From: Elysia chlorotica
Lineage: Eukaryota > Mollusca > Gastropoda > Plakobranchidae
Length of the DNA stretch: 64,000 nt
Direction of reading: 5' to 3'
Assembly: GCA_003991915.1 (NCBI GenBank)
Contig: RQTK01000709.1
Span: 124,001-188,000, forward strand
Part shown: positions 20,440-30,710 of the stretch, piece after piece
How the letters are laid out: the number at the start of each line of letters is the position of its first letter
Numbering within the stretch: the first letter of the stretch is position 1
Notes under the pieces: model-generated
The model's database searches: none
What the model saw: only the letters and a program-made list of their open reading frames with translations
What the model was told of the DNA's origin: nothing
Made by a program: the position numbers and the translations under genes

Positions 20440-23400
20440 GTAAGTAAAACTTCACAAAATCAAACTGCTTTGATCATCATGATATTTATGTATTTTATCA
20501 TTTATATTTTTGACAAATTACAAAATGTTTTTAATCTCATCTCCTCTCCAAGTCTTGGCTAACTTAACATGAATTTGACAGAATGAGCTAACTTCGTAAA
20601 TGAATTGATACAATCAGAAGGCAACAAAACATTAAATTGCTTTTCTTTATAATTGTATATGTATGATATTTAGTGTTAGCTTTCCCCTTAGATAAGCTGA
20701 CCCATAGTGCTACATTCACATAGGCTTAGAGTTACTCTTACAGATCAATTCAATAATTAGAGTTCATTTGTTTTATTTGCAACATATCAGTATTTAGTTG
20801 TTGTTTTTTTTATTGATATTCCAATGTACTTTTTACATTTCAACTACCACATGCATCTATAGGTAGATGTGTCACTTATAAATTATTTATTAAATTTTAT
20901 TGCCCTCAATAAAGTTCTTTCAATAAAAAATATCCTAAGACAGTGTGGAATTGATGCTCACCTGTATCAAATTCAAATTGCTGTACTTTCAACCTAAGAA
21001 ATAAAACTTTCTTTCTTTAATTATCTTTTCCAGCCATCAATATCAAGTTCACGGGCCGTGCCAAATCCAAATGGGATGTTTCTAATGGAGACAGCTCAAA
21101 ACAGTACAAAGCCACTGAGGTGTACATTGATAGTGAACACCATTTGTATAGGTGTGGAGGTGAGCAACTGTAAATGCATCGTTGCTGAGTGCAATTCAAG
21201 AGTTAAAAAAGTACTAGAGCTTTAAAATAACCATTCCAGAGAAAATGGAAAAAAAATATTAAATATAATTCTTCAATGTAAATATAGATTAATTAGGTTT
21301 AAATTTTTATTGATCAGGTGTTGATTTTCAATTTGAAGTTCTTGAATCACAGGGATAAGATCATCTTTAATGTTGAATTGCAAAAGTTGTCGTGTCAAAT
21401 TCAGTAAAACTGAGATGAAGATGTTCTTATCTGTTACTCAGATTTGTAAAACTGCCTTCATCCCTAGACTGGCTTAAGTTTAAAATTCATGTGCACTGAC
21501 AAACTCATACACATTTTATTGACCAAAGACTATGTTTTGATGTATGTTGATGTAGATGAGAATGACGTGCAGCCAGCGGGACTTCACATGTACCCTTTTG
21601 ACTTTACCCTGCCGTCTGATGTCCCATCATCTTTTGAGGGTCGCAGAGGTTTTGTGCGCTACCTATGCGTGGTGACCTTAGACAGAAGTTGGAAGGGTGT
21701 GCTGCAAATTGAGCAGGACTTGACTGTTATTCGACACCTGGATCTGAACCAAGTGCCTCATGCAGGAGTTAGTCATTTACCTATATAAAAATAATGATAA
21801 TAAGATATTGGGAAGCAAAGAGAGTAAAAGGAAATATATATTGATTTACTGAAATATGAAGCACCTAATTATGATAACCAAGTATTTTATGTACAGCAGA
21901 TAAATACTATTGAAACAAAGGAATAGTAGTTAGGTGAACTTTGATGAATAATAAGTAATGTTATTTCATTTTATACTATTATAGAGACTAAAGCATAGAT
22001 TCATAAAATAAAGATGATAATATATTTTTTCTCTGAGGGTGGTACTTGAAATTGATGAACCCGTGGTAACTCTTTTTATTGTACTGCCTCCCCTTTTGCT
22101 TTTCAAAAAAAAAAAGAAAACAAGTTTGTGTGTAATGTGAAATTATAAGCATGAGTAACATCTATAATGTACTTACGCTTATACTAAAGATTCTTCTGTT
22201 TCTAAAATAAAAACATAGTTTGGGCATCTTGCAGATTTTTGAAATTTTAAGGAAATGTTGTTTAACAAGCCAGCTTTGAAAAGGTTTAATTGGATTTTTT
22301 TTTCAACCTGCTTTTGAAGTAGTTGAAAAAGACATCTAATCTCGATCATTTCTATAGATTCTGGCAATGAAAATCTTCCTACCTCTTGTAATTTTTCAAA
22401 CTCTTTCAAATATTCTTTTTTCCCTTTATCTATTTCTCTGTTAATTCATCACCCTTTCACATTCTTACAAGCTCAATCTGTCTGTCTCTTGTCAATATCT
22501 CTTGTGTGTTGTTAAGATAAGAATATCTTTTTTTTAATTTAAAATTCAACAACTATTTGATTAATTACTAGTATAAGCCTCAACATTTATTAGTGTGGGG
22601 AAAGTGACAGAAGTATTCAAATCATTAAAGGATTGGGAAGTGTGAAGGGGTATGATCACCAATGCTACAAAGTAGCGCTTGATGGATGGGATAGGCCACA
22701 TCTAATCATCTGCTATTCTTTTCAGCTTCCTCAAACCTTGGAGAGAGAGGAGGTTTATGAGGGTTGCTGCTGTGATTCAGGGGATGTAACAGCCAAACTG
22801 CAAATGCCCAAGTGTGGTTACGTTCCTGGCGAGCCACTCCTGTACAACCTGGCTATAACCAATGAAGCGACATCCTCGATCTGTGGCTTTGGCATGTCTC
22901 TCATACAGGTATTAACCACATTCCGACACAGCCTATAATTTAAGTAAAAGAGGTAATGAGAGAAATCATTTCTATGTATATTTAGGGGCTTTAGGTTCTG
23001 AATGGGCTGTACTAGTTGTTCTTTTTTTTTTTTCCTGTGATATTCTTATGACACAATACAGCATCATTTACATGAGTCAATTTGTGGTAACATTTTTATG
23101 TATTAGAAATATTAGTCGAAATGCAGTTAGTGTTTACAAGTAGAGATAATCTTGAATCAAAACAATTTTGGAGGGACTCCAAATCTTAGGTTGATAAACA
23201 AGTCGTACATCTTTATGGCCTTTCATGTACTAATTCTTCTCTGGTTGCTCTACATGTTAGACAGTGCGCTACACTGGTTACAGTGACAGTCTCTTCTCTT
23301 CTGGCAACCCCAAGTACCATGATAAAGTCAACAGCTGGACGCTGAGGCAGGCTGATGAGGAAATCCCACCCGGCAAAACAGCCACATACAGCAGTCATTG

Positions 23401-25061
23401 TGTTATTCCTGCAGTGGCACCTTCTCTACTGGAGGGTTGCAACATCATAGATATTAACTATGAGCTGCACGTAAGTGAGACAATTGTCACTATTTACAAT
23501 ATCATGTGAGCTAATTTTCACAAAATGTCTTTTTTTTTTTAGCTCTACAGGTATAATCTGAAGATTGTCAGCACTCTTATTATGCAGCTGTCCAACTCAG
23601 TGATTGGTCAGCATATCACAGACTCCTAAGAGGATACATTGGGTTTTTAGCTCTGAATATTTACAATATTCTCCTCTATGATCATTATCTTCTTTTATGT
23701 TCATGCCATTGTATGTGTCCCATATGGTTGTTGACTTAATTAGTTCTGCAGTGTTTTTTTTTTGTTTTGCAGTAAGTTTGATAATAAAATGATGGCACCT
23801 CTTTCATTGCAAAATTATCCAGTTCACATCCATCGTAATTGAAAATGTATTTTGACCTACAGTTCTGTACTTTACTTTTAATCTGATTCAAGTAACTTAA
23901 AGTGATTTGAAATATATTGTCATTTATGATTCACTCTGAATTTCAATCAACTTAAGTGACATTTAATTTGTAAGATCTTACATGTTAAAAGAACTTTTTT
24001 AAACCAGCAAATATGTAATTTCCTAATGTTGTTCATCTCCTTTTTCTGTTGAAAAGGTTGAAATTCCAGTTGGCTGGAGAACAATCCAGCTCTGCTGTGT
24101 AGTGTTTATTGGAACAATCCCATTGAGACAGAGCCGCTCAGCATCTGCACCAGTTCGGCAAATAGTTGACTCTGGCCTTGATCCAACCACAAGGCATAAT
24201 TTTGATAGTAAGTAGAATAGTATTAGGAACTTGTCAGTTTTCTCCTTTTGTGCCTTTCTATGTCAAAATGTACTTTGCAATCAGGTACACATCAATTTTA
24301 CTTCTGTAAATTCTAATATGATAAACTAACTGTGGTGTAAAATCTTTCATGTAATTTTTGTCTATCGGTGACAGGGGCTGATGGAAAATCTGTCTTTTTT
24401 CAAAGTGTCAACATAATTTCTTTCCATGTATCAATGGCTGTCTATTTTACAGAGTCAAATGTAGACTTTTTCGTTCAAACTCTTATTTGAAAGGATTATA
24501 ATTATATGTTATCATAAATTCTTTTTTCAATGGACTTTGTACTGATAAATCTCATTTTCCTTAAATCACCTGGATGAAATCAATTAAAAATTGTATTATG
24601 GATATTTAAGATAAAGAAATGGATCTTGATTCTGTTTATGTATATCATCACTATCCTTTTTATTTGGTTTGTTTTTGTCAGTGCCACCTTCATATGAAGA
24701 GTGTGTGTTTGGCCGCATGGAGTCTCAAGAGCTAGAGCCAGGAGAGGTTGGTGTTGAGGACGATGATGACCACACAAGAGGAGGGACAGCAGCAGGCACA
24801 TCCAATACAGCCTCAAGACGGCCGCGCCTTCACCGATTACCAAGCTACCCATACTACTCGTTTGAGAGTCCGTCACCCAGCACATCCACCACACCTGCAC
24901 CCCCTTCCTCTGTGAGACCTGATCACAGCTACCCTGATGCTCCTCCACCATTGCCATCGGGAGAGAATCAGGGGTACCATCTTTTACCCGTCTCAGAACA
25001 GCCAACATATACTTCACTTCCTCCCCCTCCCAGTTATGAATCTCTGGGATTGAATCATTGA
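20403..25061 (+). CDS. arrestin domain-containing protein (alpha-arrestin), 5' exon not found
   Basis: Seven exons in one phase encode 432 residues of an ARRDC-type alpha-arrestin: 20403-20439, 21034-21159, 21556-21767, 22726-22908, 23261-23470, 24057-24207 and 24682-25061. Alpha-arrestins link membrane cargo to NEDD4-family ubiquitin ligases and act at the plasma membrane and endosomes. The first three exons make the N-terminal arrestin fold (NIKFTGRAKSKW, YPFDFTLPSDVPSSFEG, LDRSWK, LDLNQ). Exons four to six make the C-terminal fold (CGYVPGEPLLY, IIDINYELHVEIP, FIGTIPLRQ). The last exon is a proline-rich tail with two PPxY motifs (MPPSYEE, PPPSYES), the usual WW-domain ligands. About 35-40 residues with the start codon are missing from my model. 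It resembles ARRDC2/3/4, but which subfamily is unresolved, so no symbol is given. Confidence 0.92.
21034..21159 (+). CDS. ARRDC-like visible exon 2
   Basis: The exon encodes INIKFTGRAKSKWDVSNGDS and ATEVYIDSEHHLYRCGG. The KFTGRA and W pattern is typical of the N-terminal arrestin domain. The acceptor is TTTCCAG and the donor GTGAGC. Confidence 0.92.
21556..21767 (+). CDS. ARRDC-like visible exon 3
   Basis: The exon encodes DENDVQPAGLHMYPFDFTLP, PSSFEGRRGFVRY and LDRSWKG, ending LDLNQVPHAG. These are hallmark arrestin motifs. The donor chosen is GTTAGT because it keeps phase 0 with the next exon. The acceptor has a weak pyrimidine tract (TGATGTAG). Confidence 0.9.
22726..22908 (+). CDS. ARRDC-like visible exon 4
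   Basis: The exon is phase 0 at both ends. It encodes EGCCCDSGDVTAKLQMP and CGYVPGEPLLYNLAI, the cysteine cluster and GYVPGE motif that begin the C-terminal arrestin domain. Confidence 0.93.
23261..23470 (+). CDS. ARRDC-like visible exon 5
   Basis: The exon is phase 0 at both ends. It encodes TVRYTGYSDSLFSSG, then PPGKTATYSSHCVIPAVAP and IIDINYELH. The donor is the perfect GTAAGT at 23471. Confidence 0.93.
23543..23788 (+). other. candidate alternative last exon of the arrestin gene
   Basis: After a ten-T tract and AG at 23541-23542, an in-phase frame of 28 codons (LYRYNLKIVSTLIMQLSN and onward) ends in TAA at 23627-23629. AATAAA follows at 23783-23788. Splicing from 23470 to here would give a protein without the final C-domain strands and both PPxY motifs. 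The family-matching path instead skips to 24057, so this is optional at best. Confidence 0.35.
24057..24207 (+). CDS. ARRDC-like visible exon 6
   Basis: The exon encodes VEIPVGWRTIQLCCVVFIGT and IPLRQSRSASAPVRQ. Joined to exon 5 it restores the family spacing between the Y-x-L strand and IGTIPL. The donor is GTAAGT. Confidence 0.92.
24682..25061 (+). CDS. ARRDC-like last exon with PPxY tail
   Basis: The acceptor is TTTGTCAG. The exon encodes MPPSYEECVFGRMESQE, an acidic stretch, a Ser/Pro/Thr-rich tail and PPPPSYESLGLNH before TGA. The two PPSY motifs are expected to bind WW domains. The long frame on the opposite strand here is only a shadow. Confidence 0.94.
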
Positions 25062-25554
25062 AATCGGGTATGCAGTTGTAGAAGTATTTATTGTTGGATC
25101 CAAAAAAGCAGAGAATACAGGCTATTGAAAAATTTGTAGGAAAACAAATATTGAATTGTAATTTTGTATGTGTTTTTTTTTCCTTTTGTTTATTTCTAGT
25201 TGCCTCAACTTTTTCAATGCCTGTGGACTGTGTTGTAAATATGATGAAAAAAAAACCATAAAAATAAGCTGCTTGATAATCAAACATTACTTTTATTTTT
25301 ACCCATTTTGACACTAGGCCTAATAACTCTCTGATAAAGGATTTTGTATTATCTCTAAGTTTTCATACAAGTTTAATGAGGAAATGATCTCATACTTAAA
25401 GAGACACATATTTGATGTTCAAATTTTATCTGAATCCACAATATTTTATAGAGGCCTCTGTCTAAAAAAAAAATCTGCTTAAGGCCCACTATCTGTGTGA
25501 AATATGTTTTTTATCTTTTTTATTTTACTTGTATAAGAGCCAATTTAACTAGGT

Positions 25555-26530
25555 GAGATAAGATGACTTTATTAATCACATCAAAGAAAAATAATAATGA
25601 GATGCTCTAAAACATACAAAAATACATTTGTAAAAATACATACTACTTAAAATTTGTAGCCTATAGGTATAAACACAAAACTTTATAAGAATAAAAATTC
25701 ATATTGCACAATGATAATACTAATAATCAGAAAAAGTGGTATAAATTGATCATTTGGTAAAAGATGCACTATTGTATTAGCTTTCTCATTCTGTGATTCT
25801 AATTAAATAGTGTGATAGATTTGGGGGAAATAAGTTCATATGCCTGTTTGTCTGGGTCTTTGGAACTCTATACGACCACTGCACTCAATCAGCTGACCAT
25901 CGTATAAAGCATTCAGAGGGTGTGTGCTGTCTTTAATAATACATTTCATTTTATTTACAATGTTTTGATTACATTGTGACATGATGTCTTTTTGTTTTTT
26001 TACCTATCACCCCACCTGCAGTTTTAATAATTTTGTGAAGTCTCTCCCTATCTTGTTTTAACATGTTGCCTCCCCAACATACCAAACCAAATGTTAGCGT
26101 GCTGCTTACCATAGATAAGTAAATCAATTTAAGCAAATCTTGTGAGATGTTAAAAGAGCGTAATTTCCTCAAGCAGTATAATCTGTTTTTTTTTTTTAAA
26201 TAGCCTCAGTGTTTTGTTTCCTTTAAAATAGCCTCATTGTTTTGTTTCCAATCAGTTTTTTGTCAATCACAACGCTGAGATGTCTAAACATGTCGACTAT
26301 CTTTACTTTTTATTTTATAATAATATGATCATCTTGTTCAGCTTTTTTCCGAAAACCAATAACCATTTCTTTAGTCTCGCTAAATTGAGAATTAGAGGAT
26401 TGGTGTCGCACATGTCGACAAAAGATTTTACTCCTTGCTCATAGTTATCGCTTTTGTCATCAACACTCGTTCCCTTCAAAACAGTGTTGTCTGTGTATTT
26501 ATTAATTTTACAATTACTAAATTGTTTGGT
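25555..26530 (-). mobile_element. decayed CR1/L2-like LINE, 3' end
   Basis: Read on the minus strand, a reverse transcriptase is recognisable in shifted frames. A motif at YTDNTVLKG replaces the active-site YADD. It is followed by NYEQGVKSFVDMCD and LILNL, then KEMVIGFRKK in another frame, then LRSFNISQDLLKL and FGLVCWGGNMLKQDRERL (25969-26172). Downstream the element appears to run to 25555, ending in TTATCT-type repeats. The damaged active site and frameshifts make it dead. The family is inferred from motif style. Confidence 0.75.
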
Positions 26531-27803
26531 TTTTCAGTCTGTGTAAAGAAAAGAGAAAGGGTGACCAAACTGTACCATTTCCTCCATCTTCAAAGTTTTT
26601 TTGCCAACCCAAACAGTTCACTATCTCTATCATTATCTAAGACTGTCTTAAGAAGTATTGTCATCTCTATGTTTGCAGTGAGAGAGCTGTAGATGAGGGT
26701 GGGGATAGAGAAGCGGCAAAAAGAGGCTCAGATGATGTTTTGAAGGTCTCATAAATCATCTGTTCCTTCATGCCTTTGCGGCTTGCGCCTATAGCTTCTA
26801 CACATAGGGAAGTTAAGAGTGTTAAACAAATAACAGCCAGACCTCTATCTATTTCCCTAAAATATGCAGGGTCTTTCCTTGGACAAAGTATAGTGTGTAA
26901 CATATTACCCGTAATTTGATGGGATTGACATCTGCGTGGGTAGTCAATCACTGAGGGGTAGGCCAGACCTGACCAATATTGTAACCCCTTGCTTGTTCTC
27001 TTTTGTTCTACTAACGCATTTCAGCCACTCCTCTTGATTATTTTAATATCTCTAAAGGTGTGCTCCTTACAAGTTGTTGAGTTCTGTTTGGTAGTTCTGT
27101 TTATGTCATGGACTGGCAAGCAGAAGTGTGGAGTTCTCATCTCAGCTGATGTCCCTGTGACTCCATCTAAATTCTTTAGAGATATTAGGGGACACCAAAC
27201 TCACCATAATTTTTGTTGTTGTTGACTAATTGCTTTGTTAACTTGGGACATGCTATTGAAATTGTCTGAGAACTATCTGTCTGAGACCCCAGTTTTCTAG
27301 TTTTTTGGAGGGGCGAGTTTGAGGCATTTTATATGAAATTTTGTTGGTGCAATATATGTGAAAAGTACTTTATGCTGTAAAATATGCCTTAAGTGTTGTC
27401 TTTAAGAAATTTGAAGAATTTATTTCAAAGATTACACAGTTGTTGCTTTTTTAGTGTTTTTTTTTAATTCTTTTTTTAGTACTATTAATTGAAAGCAACT
27501 ACTCATAAAAAAATCTTTATTTTTGTCGGTCAGTTTTTAAATGGGTGATGATTTGTTTCATTGAAATTATATTTTTTGTATATCATGTTTTTCCAATGCT
27601 TTCCCCCTTTTCAACAGAAAAGGCTGTGCCCAAACAGTCATTTTATTTGTTCTAACTTTTTTGTGTAAAATATTGTTGCTATATTATTGTATATTGAACT
27701 GATATTGTCCATGGTAAATCATAGTCAAATGATTGATGTACTTAAAAAAATTTTATGTCATGTGAATTTTTTTCATGCAAATTTTACATTATCAACACAC
27801 ATG

Positions 27804-28085
27804 AAAAAGAGAGCTGCTATATAAGTGTAGTGATATATTTTGTTTTTTTGAACATTTTATTATTGTCTTATGAGATGCAAATATATGTGCAATAGGCAAA
27901 CATGTTATTTCTATCACATTTACACAAATTCGAAGACTTGGTTGAATTAATTTTGAACTTATTGTTATATATGCTTTCAATATGCTGACACAAAAGTTGT
28001 TCTGACAATTGCTTGATATGCTAGTCATGCCTACTTACCAAAAAGAGAGCTGCTATATAAGTGTAGTGATATATTTTGTTTTTTT
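27804..28085. repeat. 190-bp repeat bracketed by 46-bp direct repeats
   Basis: Direct repeats begin AAAAAGAGAGCTGCTATATA at 27804-27849 and at 28040-28085. Between them lie 190 bases that recur without visible change at 28942-29131. This looks like an insertion of copied sequence that duplicated its target, or a small rearrangement. Confidence 0.85.
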
Positions 28086-28941
28086 TTGTTTGTTATTTTT
28101 TTTATAACATTTTTTTAAAATAGAGCTGATATTAGCAAGCCCATAAGATTACTCCAATTGCTTAAAAAATAGAAATAGCTAGGGGAGCTGGAGACACAAT
28201 AATTTTGTTGCAGCATCCCTCTCACTAATGATTACATAAAGAAGAATGTAAGAGCCTCCGTTCCAAATGAAAATTTTAAAGGGTTCTACAACCTAACATT
28301 TATGATGGAACTTACTTAGTAAAATACATGACAAATCATAAACACTTTTTGCCAATTTAAGAATTTGTTTCTATTTGATACCACCTTCAGAACAATGGAA
28401 AGTAAATTACATGTGTATATAATGTTAATGTTACTCAATGATTTTGTAGTATCTGTTTCAGCAAGTAAGCAACAATAATCCAAAATGTTACAGTAAAATT
28501 AAAATAATAACCATAAAATTATATAAGTTTTAGAAAATAATGTAATATTGTGTAGTGTATATGTTAGAAGGGTAAGAACTTTCTCTATGAGCTTGGGTAT
28601 TTTATTTTTCCTTTCAAGGATTTATAACTGGATAGAGAGTCGATAATATTTTTACCCCTTAGAGTTAGGGGAGGCAAGGAAAACCTACCTTTGGATTTGT
28701 TTCATTTTAGACTTGGGGGTTGGTTTTGTGATATTTAGCTATGAAAGCTATCAAAGGAAGAAGCTGTATATTTTTGTTTCTTCGAGACTGATCACAAATA
28801 GCTTTGCATGGACAGTTTCATTGATGGAATATTAACATTTGCAATAGCACTTTAAACTTGATTTATAAATAATATGGCACAGACTTTCCATTTTTATTGA
28901 AAACAAATTAATCATAATTATTGAAAGTGGATGGTCTGATT

Positions 28942-29131
28942 GAACATTTTATTATTGTCTTATGAGATGCAAATATATGTGCAATAGGCAAACATGTTAT
29001 TTCTATCACATTTACACAAATTCGAAGACTTGGTTGAATTAATTTTGAACTTATTGTTATATATGCTTTCAATATGCTGACACAAAAGTTGTTCTGACAA
29101 TTGCTTGATATGCTAGTCATGCCTACTTACC
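28942..29131. repeat. second copy of the 190-bp repeat
   Basis: This copy matches 27850-28039 along its full length, 1092 bases away. It lacks the flanking 46-bp direct repeats, so this may be the source locus. Minus-strand frames across both copies give the same peptide, but nothing suggests coding. Confidence 0.88.
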
Positions 29132-29793
29132 TGTAATTTGTCTGACCATAGTATTTGAAGAGTTTCATGACAAAACACAATTTATTGGTACCATCTTTTC
29201 AAAATGTCCTGTTGAGCATTGATATTGGTTTGTCTTTTTGTACTTTATCAGAAAAATAAACTAGGCCTGCTCATAGTTTTCAACGCTAAACCTTTTATAA
29301 AAGATGAACAATTTAAAAAAAATACAAATACGAAAGTTTTTGCTTTTTTATTTCTGTATTTCAAACATGGCAAATGTGTGTTTTGACATGAAACCCTTCA
29401 CTTTATGTGTCCAAATTAAATGAAATATGCCTAAGGGAACACAGTGGCTTCTTTGTATTAATTGGTAGAAGTTGAAATATTGATCTTCAAAATGTTGGAA
29501 AAGAAGAGAAGTTTTATAAGTAAGAAATTATTAAGTTCTTCTATGGCATGAGTAAATCTGATTTAGATCTATTGTAACCAAGTTCAATCATAGAAAATGT
29601 AGCAAGTTTAAGTTTGAGTATTGCATCTATCCAAAATGTATAGTTCTATATTGATCTCAAATGATTTTTTTTGTGTGATTTTAAAAAGCTGAACATATTT
29701 TATAATCTTGAATATTGCATTCCCCATAGAGTTTTTATTTTATTTTACATAGTCAGGGTCTTTTAAAGTGCTCAAAGAACATTAAAAAAAAAA

Positions 29794-29984
29794 AAACTAA
29801 CTCAGACAGTTTCTTTGGGTAAACAATATATGTGTGCAATACATGCAATAAAATGTATTTACTTTTTAATAACATTTTGTTTTACTGTATAAACTAACTC
29901 AGACAGTTTCTTTGGGTAAACAATATATGTGTGCAATACATGCAATAAAATGTATTTACTTTTTAATAACATTTTGTTTTACTG
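29794..29984. repeat. 97-bp tandem duplication
   Basis: The copies at 29794-29887 and 29891-29984 are practically identical (AACTAACTCAGACAGTTTCT at the start, TTTTGTTTTACTG at the end). It is a recent local duplication in non-coding DNA. Confidence 0.92.
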
Positions 29985-29997
29985 CATTATATAAAAG

Positions 29998-30710
29998 TTT
30001 TGAAATTATTATATGATTATTGTCATCATTATTGTATACCTTGCGTTTTTAGTTGATATCAAGGACATTTTTTTGATGAGAATGAATCTCTGTTATTTGC
30101 ACAATGTACTTATCAACTAAAAGCTAAAATAATTTTATTTTGTGTGTAAAAATAAAGCTACCTTCATAGAATATTAGCAAAGTGATGATAGAATTGAATT
30201 AATGCACATGCTCTTTTTAAGAAAGGGTTAATTACCTAAGTTCATTACATGTTGTTAGTATCTCTTACACAAACCAAATATTTTACAATTTAGGGTATAA
30301 GTAGTGAGAAGATATGACCTTATGTGCTGTGTAAAAATGCAGAAATTATTATATTGTTATTGCTACCATTATTGTAGTACCGTGTGTCTTGTCTATATAG
30401 ATCTTATGGTACCCATCTATATAGATCTTATGGTACCCATATTCTCTCTCATGGATGAAGCTTGATATCAAGGAATCTTTTTGTTTAATATGAATCTCAC
30501 TTATTTGCATACTGTATTTATGAATTAAAAACTAAAAGAATTCTGCAGTGTATGTAAAATTTAAACGTGTTACAGTCAATGTTGGTGAGATGGTGAAATC
30601 ATATTCTTATACTCTTTTGTAGTAACAGCTACATACGTGATTCATTACATGTTGGTAGGTAGCTCTAGCTTAGATAAATATTTAACAATTCAGGGTATAA
30701 GTGTTAATAA
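29998..30710. repeat. diverged tandem duplication of about 300 bp
   Basis: 29998-30310 and about 30336-30710 share segments in the same order: GAAATTATTATAT, CATTATTGTA, TTGATATCAAGGA, TTATTTGCA, ATTACATGTTG and AGGGTATAAGT. A two-unit 24-bp repeat (TCTATATAGATCTTATGGTA core) sits inside the second copy at about 30392-30440. Confidence 0.7.

Noticed and set aside
24580..25314. 244-codon frame on the minus strand
   Set aside because: It lies opposite the arrestin last exon, whose plus-strand reading has PPxY motifs and a clean splice phase; the minus reading matches nothing.
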